DNA of 64,000 nucleotides from Spongiibacter pelagi (GTDB lineage: Bacteria > Pseudomonadota > Gammaproteobacteria > Pseudomonadales > Spongiibacteraceae): contig NZ_JACXLD010000007.1 in the NCBI RefSeq assembly GCF_014705705.1, positions 118,796 through 182,795 on the forward strand, given 5' to 3'. Every line of letters starts with the position of its first letter. Within the stretch, counting starts at the first letter, position 1. The notes under the pieces are model-generated. The model was not told the origin of the DNA and ran no database searches. It saw nothing but the letters and a program-made list of their open reading frames with translations. The position numbers and the translations under genes were made by a program. Shown piece after piece: positions 9,295-17,520 of this stretch.

Positions 9295-11700
9295 ATGCAA
9301 GATTATCAATTACCCAGTGATTCAGAAGCGCTGCAATGGGCGCAGCGCCCGCTGGACACTGCCTTGCTGGAAACGGCCTGCGAGTTGCGCGATCAGGGCT
9401 TTGCCAATGTTCTGAGCTATTCCCGCAAAGTTTTTATTCCGCTAACTCAGCTGTGTCGAGACGTTTGCCATTACTGCACTTTTGCCAAAACCCCACGGCA
9501 TTTTGACGCTGCGTATATGACGGCTGATGAGGCAGTGGAGATTGCCCGGCGCGGTGCAGAAATGGGTTGTCGAGAAGCCCTGCTAACCTTGGGTGAAAAG
9601 CCGGAACTGCGTTATCGAGCAGCGCGAGACGCACTCGCGGAAATGGGTTTTGCCACTACGCTGGAATACGTTGCTCATGTGGCAGAGCGTATTTATAAAG
9701 AAACTGGGCTGTTACCTCATATCAATGCCGGCAATATGACGGCCGCAGAAATCGCCATGTTGCGCCCGGTATCCGCTTCCATGGGCATTATGCTGGAGTC
9801 GGCGTCGGCGCGTTTATGTGAAAAAGGTATGCCGCATTTTGGCTCGCCAGATAAGCACCCCGAGCAACGTTTGCAGACCTTGCGTTTAGCCGGTGAAGCT
9901 AAAGTCCCGTTCACCAGCGGCATTCTGATCGGCATTGGTGAAACTCGCCGCGAACGTATTGAAAGCCTGCTGGCGCTGCGTGATTTACATCAGCAATACG
10001 GCCATCTGCAAGAAGTGATTGTGCAGAATTTTCGCGCCAAGCCAGATACCAAAATGGCGGGGGCGGATGAACCCGAACTCGATGATCTGTTGTGGACTAT
10101 TGCGATAACGCGGCTGATTTTTGGGCCGGCGATGAGCATTCAAGTACCGCCAAATTTAAGCCCCGGTGTTCTGCCCCAGTTGGTCAATGCGGGTATCAAT
10201 GACTGGGGCGGTGTGAGTCCCTTAACGCCGGACTATGTCAATCCGGAAGCGCCTTGGCCTCATTTGCAGCAACTTGCTGAGCAGACAGCGCTGTCAGGCA
10301 AAACCTTAATTGAGCGCTTAACCATTTATCCTGACTATGCGCTACGGGCCGAGCAGTGGCTAGATTCAGCCATGCGCCCGGCGGTGTTAAAACAGCAAGA
10401 TGCACAGGGTTTGGCGCGGGGCAATCTTTGGTCGGCTGGTTGCGGAGATGCGGTGCCGTTTTCTGCGCGCGAGTATTTATCGAAAACCCATGCCAAGCCG
10501 CAAATGGCTATTGCAGAAATTGTTGCACAGGCGAAACAAGGCCTACGTTTAAATGAAAGTCAGATTGCGCGACTGTTTGCCGCGCAGGGTGATGACTTTG
10601 CGTTTATTTGCCAGCAGGCCGATCAGCTTCGTAAGCAGGTGGTTGGCGACCGGGTTAGCTATGTGGTTAATCGCAATATTAACTACAGCAATATCTGTTA
10701 TTTCAAATGCGGTTTCTGTGCCTTCTCAAAAGGGCAGGGCCATAGTGATTTGCGCGGCCCAGCTTACGACCTTGATGATGAAGAAATTCTGCGCCGAGTA
10801 AGCGAAGCCCGCCAGCGCGGTGCCACCGAGGTTTGTTTGCAGGGCGGTATTCACCCGGATTACAGCGGCCAGAAATATTTGGATCTGGTACGGCTTATTA
10901 AAGCCGAAGAGCCCGAGCTGCATATTCACGCGTTCTCGCCCTTGGAAGTTTGGCAGGGTGCTAAAACCTTGGGACTGACACTGGATGATTTCCTGCGGCA
11001 GTTAAAAGATGCCGGTTTGGCGACCTTGCCGGGAACTGCCGCTGAAGTGCTCGACGATGAAGTTCGCGCCGTACTTTGCCCCGATAAAATTAATACTGAA
11101 CAGTGGTTGGCGGTGATGCGCAGCGCCCATCGAGTGGGCTTAAAGTCCACTGCGACGATCATGTTTGGTCATGTAGACGGCTACCAACATTGGGCGCGGC
11201 ATCTGCTGCGGGTGCGCGATTTACAGGAAGAAACCGGCGGCTTTACCGAGTTTGTTCCCCTGCCTTTTGTGGCGGAAGAAGCGCCAATTTATCGCAAAGG
11301 TAAGGCGCGGCGCGGCCCCACATTCCGGGAAGCGCTATTGATGCATGCGGTAGCGCGCCTCGTTTTACATCCGCTAATTCCAAATATGCAGGCGTCTTGG
11401 GTAAAGATGGGGCCCGAGGGTATTAAGGCGTGTTTGGCGGCAGGGGCTAATGATCTTGGCGGCAGTCTGATGAACGAATCCATTACCCGAGCCGCGGGAG
11501 CTGAATATGGCCAAGAATTCAGTCCGGCACGTTTTGATGAGCTGATTACAGAGTGCAAGCGTATTCCTCGGCAACGCACCACGCTGTACGGCGAGGTGTC
11601 TGAACACCAGCAAGCGGCTTCTTATGGTGTTGCCGAGCTAGCGGATATTGTGCTGAGCAAAACAACAAAAGCAAAAATTCCCGCAGTGGAATTGCTATAA
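9295..11700 (+). CDS. fbiC: Fused FO synthase (CofG-CofH, FbiC type)
   Basis: This 801-residue radical SAM protein makes FO, the deazaflavin chromophore of F420, from tyrosine and 5-amino-6-ribitylaminouracil. Two radical SAM halves are visible, each with CxxxCxxC: C54, C58, C61 (CRDVCHYC) in the CofG half and C468, C472, C475 (CYFKCGFC) in the CofH half. The order CofG then CofH is that of actinobacterial FbiC; archaea use two proteins. ATG 9295 is preferred to an upstream GTG at 9277 that would overlap cofC. It sits between cofC and an FrhB-like gene. The remaining pathway genes (cofD/fbiA, cofE/fbiB) are not in the window. Confidence 0.94.
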   Translation: MQDYQLPSDSEALQWAQRPLDTALLETACELRDQGFANVLSYSRKVFIPLTQLCRDVCHYCTFAKTPRHFDAAYMTADEAVEIARRGAEMGCREALLTLGEKPELRYRAARDALAEMGFATTLEYVAHVAERIYKETGLLPHINAGNMTAAEIAMLRPVSASMGIMLESASARLCEKGMPHFGSPDKHPEQRLQTLRLAGEAKVPFTSGILIGIGETRRERIESLLALRDLHQQYGHLQEVIVQNFRAKPDTKMAGADEPELDDLLWTIAITRLIFGPAMSIQVPPNLSPGVLPQLVNAGINDWGGVSPLTPDYVNPEAPWPHLQQLAEQTALSGKTLIERLTIYPDYALRAEQWLDSAMRPAVLKQQDAQGLARGNLWSAGCGDAVPFSAREYLSKTHAKPQMAIAEIVAQAKQGLRLNESQIARLFAAQGDDFAFICQQADQLRKQVVGDRVSYVVNRNINYSNICYFKCGFCAFSKGQGHSDLRGPAYDLDDEEILRRVSEARQRGATEVCLQGGIHPDYSGQKYLDLVRLIKAEEPELHIHAFSPLEVWQGAKTLGLTLDDFLRQLKDAGLATLPGTAAEVLDDEVRAVLCPDKINTEQWLAVMRSAHRVGLKSTATIMFGHVDGYQHWARHLLRVRDLQEETGGFTEFVPLPFVAEEAPIYRKGKARRGPTFREALLMHAVARLVLHPLIPNMQASWVKMGPEGIKACLAAGANDLGGSLMNESITRAAGAEYGQEFSPARFDELITECKRIPRQRTTLYGEVSEHQQAASYGVAELADIVLSKTTKAKIPAVELL

Positions 11701-11728
11701 AAAGCCTTGTTTAACAAGGCATAAAACT

Positions 11729-13177
11729 ATGGGTGGAAATAAAAACATGTCGCAAAATCCCGTTACTCTGCATCATCCCAGCTTCAAAGACATGATGAAT
11801 GATGTGGTCGATTTTGGCAGTTGCTGTGAGTGTGGTGCCTGTGTGCAAGTGTGTCCGCACAATGTCATCGAATATATCGACAATAAGCCCAAACAAACCG
11901 CTAAAGCTGATGCCGCCTTTGATTATTGCGGTGTCAGTGAAGGTGTGGGTTGCGATGTTTGTGCTTCGGTATGTCCGCGTTTGTGGCCTCGCGAAAATCA
12001 CCTGCGCGATGCTGTATTTCAAGATCAGCGCCCCTATGAAGATATTTTTGGTGTGTTCCGCAACATTTTTGTAGCGCGAACTAAAAAATCTGATATTGCT
12101 GAAGTCGGCCAAGACGGCGGCATCGTCACCGCTTTATTGGCTTGGGCGCGCGAGCAGGGGCATATTGATGCGGCGGTGGTTTCGGCAGTGGGTGAGCAGG
12201 ACAAGCCCTGTTTTCCGTCACCGAAAGTAGTAACTACCTACGATGAAATTAAAGCCAGTGCCGGTAGCTGGTACACCTATTGTGAAAACAATTTGGCGCT
12301 GGAAGAAGTTAAAGAGCGCGATTTGAAAAATGTCGCTTTCGTTGGTGTGCCGTGCCAGATAACGCCTAATCGCAAGATGGCGCATATCGATCCCAGTTTC
12401 CTGATCACCGATAAAAAGAAAGCCAAAATTATCAGCAAGCAGCGCGAACATCTGCGTGGCTACAGTGACCGCATTGGTCTGAATATCGGCTTATTTTGCA
12501 CCGAGGTGTTTACCCCGGAGCTAATGACCGAGCGCATTGAAAAGCAGATGAATATTCCGCTGACGGAAGTGCGTCAGTTCAATGTTAAAGGCGAAGTGCT
12601 GATCTATAAAAAAGATGGTGAAGTTGCCACCATTCCACTGCAAGAAGCCATGGCGGAATATCAGCGCCCTGAGTGTAAACACTGCGGTGATTTTTCTGCG
12701 GAGCTGGCCGATATTTCCTGCGGGGGTATCGGTACCGATCGCGCTACGGTGATCGTGATTCGTACCGAAAAAGGGGAAAAAATTTGGCGTGAATTCGAAG
12801 CCAGTGGACAGGTAGAAGTGGAATCCATCAGCGAAAATAAACGCGCGTGGAATATCTTGCTGCGCCTTTCGCGTCGCCAGCGCAATCGCATTCCAGAGGG
12901 GCCTGTGCGTGGTGGTAGTGCCAAAGGCCTAGCGCAATACTCTGCCTATGAAGGCGCCATTATCGCTACAGATAAATTGAACCCGGAAAAAGTCCCAGCG
13001 GACGAACTGGAAGTGCGCCGTGCAGCGGCTTACGAAGAAGAAATCCGCCCCGAGGAAATTGTTGGCTTTATGGCAGGTAATCCGATTCCGGGTGATCCGG
13101 GAGCACCCCCGCCGGGAGAAAAGCGCAAGCTGCCACCGCCACTCACGCCTGAGCAGGGTGGGGCGTCGCCGGTTTAA
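11729..13177 (+). CDS. Coenzyme F420 hydrogenase/dehydrogenase beta-subunit (FrhB) family protein
   Basis: A 482-residue FrhB-family flavo-iron-sulfur protein, the group that passes electrons between F420 and Fe-S partners. The N-terminus has a ferredoxin motif (C32, C35, C38, C42) and a second cysteine group (C67, C75, C78, C82). FrhB N- and C-domains follow (DGGIVTALLAWA near residue 130, CKHCGDFSAELADISCGGIG near residue 315). The last 40 residues are rich in Pro and Gly (PGDPGAPPPGEKR), which is odd for the family. It lies 28 bases after fbiC. No hydrogenase or other partner subunit is nearby, so its redox partner is unknown. A start at ATG 11747 is also possible. Confidence 0.85.
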   Translation: MGGNKNMSQNPVTLHHPSFKDMMNDVVDFGSCCECGACVQVCPHNVIEYIDNKPKQTAKADAAFDYCGVSEGVGCDVCASVCPRLWPRENHLRDAVFQDQRPYEDIFGVFRNIFVARTKKSDIAEVGQDGGIVTALLAWAREQGHIDAAVVSAVGEQDKPCFPSPKVVTTYDEIKASAGSWYTYCENNLALEEVKERDLKNVAFVGVPCQITPNRKMAHIDPSFLITDKKKAKIISKQREHLRGYSDRIGLNIGLFCTEVFTPELMTERIEKQMNIPLTEVRQFNVKGEVLIYKKDGEVATIPLQEAMAEYQRPECKHCGDFSAELADISCGGIGTDRATVIVIRTEKGEKIWREFEASGQVEVESISENKRAWNILLRLSRRQRNRIPEGPVRGGSAKGLAQYSAYEGAIIATDKLNPEKVPADELEVRRAAAYEEEIRPEEIVGFMAGNPIPGDPGAPPPGEKRKLPPPLTPEQGGASPV

Positions 13178-13470
13178 TCACTTTTCGGTAAGAGAAGTAT
13201 TCGCTCGCTACGCCAGACTCGAATGATTGTGATTGCTTTGGCTTCTCTCAGGTACACAAGGCGAAAGGGGGGATGAATAAGTTCGCGTATGTGGTTTAGA
13301 TTGAACTCGGGAACGACTCTTCCGAGATCTGGGTGGTCAATCAGTCGTTCGAGTTTTGTTACTATTTCTTCGGTAATTCTATTTCCAAGTTCTGGAACGC
13401 CCTCTTCGGCGTAATATTTAGAAATATTTTCCAGATCTTGGAAGGCCGAATCACTTATCGAAAGTTTCAC
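13174..13470 (-). CDS. Type II toxin, RelE/ParE family
   Basis: A 98-residue protein with the ParE/RelE fold pattern: an N-terminal helical hairpin (SAFQDLENISKYYAEEG), a central helix (ITEEIVTKLERLIDHPDLGR) and C-terminal strands (IRELIHPPFRLVYL, ITIIRVWRSER). RelE relatives cleave mRNA on the ribosome and ParE relatives block gyrase; the mode here cannot be told. Its ATG overlaps the antitoxin stop by 4 bases (ATGA), typical of coupled toxin-antitoxin genes. Its 3' end overlaps the convergent FrhB-like gene by 4 bases. Confidence 0.85.
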   Translation of the reverse strand: MKLSISDSAFQDLENISKYYAEEGVPELGNRITEEIVTKLERLIDHPDLGRVVPEFNLNHIRELIHPPFRLVYLREAKAITIIRVWRSERILLLPKSD

Positions 13471-13736
13471 GCCTTGATGCCTAAGCGCTTTTTCGCTTGT
13501 GCCAAGGACATTTTTCGATCTTCTTTAATGTCCATTAAGCCCTCAGCAATTGCTTTAACAAAGGCGAGTTCTTCTTGGCCTTTTTCGAATTCTTCTAGGT
13601 CTTGAACGACGGCAATTCCACGGCCACGGCTTGTTAGTAAAATAGGCCGATGATTTTCTTTGGCTTGCTTTACCACGCGCCCTGGGTTGACCTTTAGGTC
13701 CGATAGGGGGACGACGTCTTCAGAGAATTTAACCAT
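13467..13736 (-). CDS. Antitoxin, Phd/YefM family
   Basis: An 89-residue antitoxin. The N-terminal DNA-binding part (VVPLSDLKVNPGRVVKQAKENHRPILLTSRGRGIAVV) is the Phd/YefM pattern, and the C-terminal part is the helical toxin-neutralising tail. It is first in a two-gene operon with the ParE-like toxin. Proteins of this type repress their own promoter; a perfect 13-bp inverted repeat covers its start codon and ribosome-binding site. Confidence 0.87.
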   Translation of the reverse strand: MVKFSEDVVPLSDLKVNPGRVVKQAKENHRPILLTSRGRGIAVVQDLEEFEKGQEELAFVKAIAEGLMDIKEDRKMSLAQAKKRLGIKA

Positions 13737-13766
13737 AAACAGGTCTCCGCTTAGAGACCTGTTTAT
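13735..13766. promoter_or_regulatory. Perfect 13-bp inverted repeat over the antitoxin start and Shine-Dalgarno
   Basis: Arms at 13735-13747 and 13754-13766 are exact complements with a 6-base spacer. Read on the minus strand, the downstream arm contains the GGAG Shine-Dalgarno and runs into the ATG. It could be the DNA operator for the Phd-type antitoxin, an mRNA hairpin that hides the ribosome-binding site, or both. The symmetry is plain; the role is inferred. Confidence 0.7.
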
Positions 13767-13811
13767 AGCACCTGTTATTAGCTGCGGTCAAATGGGCTTT
13801 TAAGAAGTTCT

Positions 13812-14831
13812 TTAGGATTTAAACCAGCCCTGGGTGCGATTGGCAAACGCGACCAACGACAGCATGACCGGCACTTCGACCAGCACGCCAACCACGGTAG
13901 CTAGCGCGGCGCCGGAGTGCAGACCAAACAGCGAAATTGCCACTGCAACGGCTAATTCAAAGAAGTTTGAGGTGCCGATCATGCAGGCCGGCGCGGCGAT
14001 ATTGTGGGGCAGTTTCATTTTGAGTGCGGCAAAGTAGGCAATGGCAAAGATGCCATAAGTTTGCAGCAGCAGCGGAATCGCAATCAGGCCGATGACCAGC
14101 GGCTTTTCCAAAATGGTCTGCGCTTGAAAGCCAAACAGCAATACGATGGTGGCCAGCAAACCAATAATCGACCAAGGCTTAAGGGTGGCGATAAAATTAT
14201 TCAGGCGGCTGTGGTCGTTGGCGCGGTCGAGTTTGTGCCGGGTAAGTGCGCCTACAATAAGTGGCAGCACCACATAAAGTACTACCGACAATAACAGGGT
14301 TTCCCAAGGTACTTGAATATCGCTAATGCCTAATAAAAACGCGGTGATGGGTGCAAAGGCAAAAATCATAATAATGTCGTTGATGGAAACCTGAACCAGC
14401 GTGTAATTGGGGTCGCCTTTGGTTAGCTGGCTCCAAACAAATACCATGGCGGTGCAGGGCGCTACGCCGAGCAAAATCATACCGGCGATATATTCGCTGG
14501 CAGATTGTGGATCAACCCAGTTGGCAAATAGCACTTTAAAAAACAGCCAGCCTAGCAGGGCCATGCTGAACGGTTTGATCAGCCAGTTAATGACCAAGGT
14601 GAGGGCAAGACCTTTCGGTTTCTTGCTGACATCTTTGATGGCGGCAAAATCGACTTGAATCATCATGGGGTAAATCATTAGCCAGATGAGTACCGCCACC
14701 ACCAAGTTGACGTGGGCGTATTCCAAGCTGGCGATCTGGGCAAAGGCGCCGGGTAATGAATTGCCGAGTAGCACCCCGGCGGCAATACACAGCGCCACCC
14801 AAATGGAAAGATATCGTTCAAAAAAGCCCAT
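13812..14831 (-). CDS. acr3: Arsenite efflux transporter, ACR3 family
   Basis: A 339-residue inner-membrane protein with about ten hydrophobic segments. ACR3 exports arsenite, driven by the membrane potential. The conserved cysteine lies in [17 protein letters not shown] (C126), and the late LVEVPVML segment carries the conserved glutamate. It is last in the operon arsR-arsC-arsH-acr3, 10 bases after arsH. Confidence 0.93.
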   Translation of the reverse strand: MGFFERYLSIWVALCIAAGVLLGNSLPGAFAQIASLEYAHVNLVVAVLIWLMIYPMMIQVDFAAIKDVSKKPKGLALTLVINWLIKPFSMALLGWLFFKVLFANWVDPQSASEYIAGMILLGVAPCTAMVFVWSQLTKGDPNYTLVQVSINDIIMIFAFAPITAFLLGISDIQVPWETLLLSVVLYVVLPLIVGALTRHKLDRANDHSRLNNFIATLKPWSIIGLLATIVLLFGFQAQTILEKPLVIGLIAIPLLLQTYGIFAIAYFAALKMKLPHNIAAPACMIGTSNFFELAVAVAISLFGLHSGAALATVVGVLVEVPVMLSLVAFANRTQGWFKS

Positions 14832-14841
14832 TGGTTGTCTC

Positions 14842-15573
14842 CTAGAGCGCGTTTTGATTCACGCGTTTCATTAATTCTTCCGCGCTTTCTACGCGCTCTG
14901 AATAGCGGTCTACTAAAAAGTCGGCGTTATCTCTTGTCAGCAAAGTGAACTTCATCAGCTCTTCCATAACATCGACAATACGGTTGTAGTAACCCGAGGG
15001 CTTAATGCGATCGTTATCATCAAATTCGAGAAAGGCTTTGGCGACAGAGGATTGATTGGGGATGGTGAGCATCCGCATCCAGCGGCCTAAAACGCGCAGC
15101 TGATTTACCGCGTTAAAAGATTGCGAGCCGCCGCAGACCTGCATTACCGCCAATGTTTTTCCTTGGGTGGGGCGAACCGCGCCAAGCGAAAGGGGAATCC
15201 AGTCAATCTGCGCTTTCATTATGCCGGTCATGCTGCCGTGGCGTTCGGGTGAGCACCAGACCTGTCCTTCAGACCAAGTCACCAGATCGCGAAGCTCCTG
15301 TACTTTGGGGTGGCTGGCTTCGGCATCGTCGGGTAGGGGCAGTCCGCTGGGATTGAAGATTTTGACTTCCGCACCCATAGCAATCAGCAGTCGCGCGCAC
15401 TCTTCAACCACCAAGCGGCTAAATGAGCGTTGCCGCAAAGAGCCGTAAAGCAGCAATATTTTGGGCTTGTGGGTAGCGCCTTGCTTGGTAAATGCTGCCG
15501 CACAAGTTTCTACATCCGCCGAGCGCCACTGGGATTGGTCAATATTGGGAAGGCTTAAATCATTGGGTAGCAT
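14842..15573 (-). CDS. arsH: ArsH, NADPH-dependent FMN reductase of arsenic resistance
   Basis: ArsH is a flavodoxin-like NADPH:FMN oxidoreductase; characterised members oxidise trivalent organoarsenicals or reduce other acceptors. The FMN phosphate-binding motif [11 protein letters not shown] follows KILLLY near residue 40, and [18 protein letters not shown] is the typical flavin-site segment. From ATG 15573 the length is 243 residues. This ATG shares one base with the arsC stop (TAATG), which favours it over the upstream start at 15609 and suggests translational coupling. Confidence 0.92.
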   Translation of the reverse strand: MLPNDLSLPNIDQSQWRSADVETCAAAFTKQGATHKPKILLLYGSLRQRSFSRLVVEECARLLIAMGAEVKIFNPSGLPLPDDAEASHPKVQELRDLVTWSEGQVWCSPERHGSMTGIMKAQIDWIPLSLGAVRPTQGKTLAVMQVCGGSQSFNAVNQLRVLGRWMRMLTIPNQSSVAKAFLEFDDNDRIKPSGYYNRIVDVMEELMKFTLLTRDNADFLVDRYSERVESAEELMKRVNQNAL

Positions 15574-16037
15574 TATTGGGCTCCCAGCTTGGCCAGCGCT
15601 GCCCGCCATTCGGAAGAGGGTAATGCCGCCACGGTTTTAAGGTCTTCGACACGCTGTTTGATTTCGCTAATGGTAGCTCGAAAGGCTTCGGCAAGTTCGG
15701 TCTCGCTGCCCTCTAACTTGGACGGATCAGACAAGCCCCAGTGGACTTTCAGGCTTTTGCCAAACCACAGCGGGCAACTTTCCCCAGCGGCGGAATCGCA
15801 TACGGTTACCACCAAGTCTGGCGCAAAATCTTCCAGTTCATCCCAGGATTGGCTAATTAAACCCTCGGTAGCAATGCCGGCTTCTTGCAGGTATTTCAGT
15901 GACAGCGGGTGCACCTCGCCAGCGGGTTGGCTGCCGGCGCTGCGAGCGGTTAATACACCGGCGGCAAACTGATTGGTAATCGCTTCAGACAAAATGCTCC
16001 GACAGCGGTTGTGGGTGCAGATATAGAGAATTTTCAT
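15573..16037 (-). CDS. arsC: Arsenate reductase ArsC, low-molecular-weight phosphatase type
   Basis: A 154-residue arsenate reductase of the LMW protein-tyrosine-phosphatase fold. The P-loop C7-THNRC-R13 fits CX5R. Two further cysteines, C80 and C88 in [15 protein letters not shown], fit the thiol relay of this class, and [11 protein letters not shown] is the expected C-terminal motif. I use ATG 16035-16037 because upstream residues of the longer frame (to 16208) lie inside arsR in another frame and look non-coding. Second gene of the ars operon. Confidence 0.93.
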   Translation of the reverse strand: MKILYICTHNRCRSILSEAITNQFAAGVLTARSAGSQPAGEVHPLSLKYLQEAGIATEGLISQSWDELEDFAPDLVVTVCDSAAGESCPLWFGKSLKVHWGLSDPSKLEGSETELAEAFRATISEIKQRVEDLKTVAALPSSEWRAALAKLGAQ

Positions 16038-16056
16038 TGGATGTTCCAAAGTGGGG

Positions 16057-16380
16057 CTAACAGTTTGCGCAGCCTTGGCTGAGCTGCTGCAGATGAGGGT
16101 GCAAATATTCGCTATTGTTGGCGGCGGTTTCTTGCAGCACGGTGACAGCCCACGCGGGTAACTCAGGGTTGAGCTGGTAATACACCCATTTGCCACGGCG
16201 CTCATCAATCAGCAATTCGCATTTGCGTAACTCTGCCAAATGGCGGGAAATTTTTGGCTGACTCACGGCCAAGGCTTCCTGCAGCTCACAGACGCACAAT
16301 TCCTGCTTCAGCGTGATCAGCAGCAGGGTTTTTAGGCGGGTGTCATCTGCCAGGCATTTGTAAAACTGAATGGGTGACAT
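16057..16380 (-). CDS. arsR: ArsR/SmtB-family arsenic-responsive repressor
   Basis: A 107-residue winged-helix repressor. The metalloid-binding motif ELCVCEL (C29, C31) lies at the start of the helix-turn-helix, followed by SQPKISRHLAELRKCELL and the wing RRGKWVYYQL. Arsenite binding at these cysteines releases the protein from its operator. It is the first gene of the ars operon; an inverted repeat stands just upstream. Confidence 0.94.
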   Translation of the reverse strand: MSPIQFYKCLADDTRLKTLLLITLKQELCVCELQEALAVSQPKISRHLAELRKCELLIDERRGKWVYYQLNPELPAWAVTVLQETAANNSEYLHPHLQQLSQGCANC

Positions 16381-16402
16381 TGTGTACTATTCGGCTCGCG
16401 CT

Positions 16403-16432
16403 AAACATATGCGAAATATCATATATATGTTT
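16403..16432. promoter_or_regulatory. Inverted repeat upstream of arsR, candidate ArsR operator
   Basis: AAACATAT at 16403-16410 is the exact complement of ATATGTTT at 16425-16432; the centres are 22 bases apart, about two helical turns. The region begins 22 bases before the arsR start and is AT-rich. ArsR proteins bind such sites over their own promoter. Binding is inferred from position and symmetry. Confidence 0.55.
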
Positions 16433-16461
16433 TTTCGAATATGAAAGCGGTGAGATGAAAA

Positions 16462-17415
16462 TTAGCCGCGACGGTTGTCGCGGTATTCGCTGGGCGACAT
16501 GCCCATGATTTTTTTGAACAGGCGGGAAAAATAATAGGGGTCGTCGTAGCCGACGGCGGCGGCGACTTGTTTGACCGATTTAGAGCTGCTGTCTAGCAGG
16601 TAGCAGGCGCGCTGGATTTTCGTATTAATAAAGTACTGGATTGGTGATTGGCCGCTCCAGCTTTTGAATTTCTTAATGAAATGATATTTGGAGAGATTCA
16701 CCGACGCCGCCAATTCTTCCAAATTGAGCTGGCCGTGTACCCGCTCCTGCATGGTGGCGCGCAGGCGCTCCCAATCCAGTCCCTTGCCGGATTGCGGACG
16801 CTGTTGCCGAGCTAGAAGAGCGAGATAACTCAACATGGCCTGCAATTGGTGGCAGCCTTGAATAAATTCTTCCATGCGGTAAGCGCTGCGCCTCAGCTCT
16901 GAGAGACCATCAAATACCCGCACCACCCGTGGTTGCACGCCAATATGTAGAATGGGGCTACTCGCTTGGATATGCCGGTAAAAATCGCCAGCGAGGCGCC
17001 CATTAAAATGTAACCAGTAGATCGTCCAAGGGGATTTGGCGTCGGCTTTGTAGGCATGGGGGCGATCGCGATCCAAAATAACAATATCGCCCTGAGTGAC
17101 TCGATAATTCTTATCGTCACACATCAGTGTGCCCATGCCCTCAATGCAATAAATAAGCAGGTAGTCCCGGTGTTGTTGGCGTTGCATGCGGTGACCGCTG
17201 GCTTGCGGGTAGTAGCCCATAGCGGTGGGGTAAAGCCCCTCAGTCATGGGGTGCTGGGCGAGCTGGCCGACCATAAAGGCCGGCGTAATAAAGCGAACAC
17301 CCTCGCGATTAAGCGGCCAATTGGAGGTGTTGGTTGATTCAACAGGTGTGTTCATTAGTGGGGTGTGGTATGTTGATAACGGTTTTGAAATAGAATCCGC
17401 AATATAGTCCATCAA
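16462..17415 (-). CDS. AraC-family regulator (MmsR-like position)
   Basis: A 317-residue AraC-family protein. The N-terminal cupin-like ligand domain contains GDIVILDRDRPHAYKAD, and the C-terminal double helix-turn-helix ends with VAAAVGYDDPYYFSRLFKKIMGMSPSEYR, the family signature. It is divergent from the acylating aldehyde dehydrogenase and the valine/isobutyrate genes, as mmsR is from mmsAB in Pseudomonas, so it probably activates that cluster. An alternative start at 17355 exists; neither has a clear Shine-Dalgarno. Confidence 0.88.
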   Translation of the reverse strand: MMDYIADSISKPLSTYHTPLMNTPVESTNTSNWPLNREGVRFITPAFMVGQLAQHPMTEGLYPTAMGYYPQASGHRMQRQQHRDYLLIYCIEGMGTLMCDDKNYRVTQGDIVILDRDRPHAYKADAKSPWTIYWLHFNGRLAGDFYRHIQASSPILHIGVQPRVVRVFDGLSELRRSAYRMEEFIQGCHQLQAMLSYLALLARQQRPQSGKGLDWERLRATMQERVHGQLNLEELAASVNLSKYHFIKKFKSWSGQSPIQYFINTKIQRACYLLDSSSKSVKQVAAAVGYDDPYYFSRLFKKIMGMSPSEYRDNRRG

Positions 17416-17520
17416 TACGGCAAGATAATCAATTCGAAGCCGCGATGGCCTATGGTTAGATACTGACCACTAAAATTGACGCAGCACAGTTTGCACAATA
17501 ACCAAACGGGAGAACCCACC

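Noticed and set aside
16038..16208. 57 extra N-terminal codons for ArsC
   Set aside because: They lie within arsR in another frame and are not protein-like; the P-loop normally begins a few residues after the Met, as from 16037.
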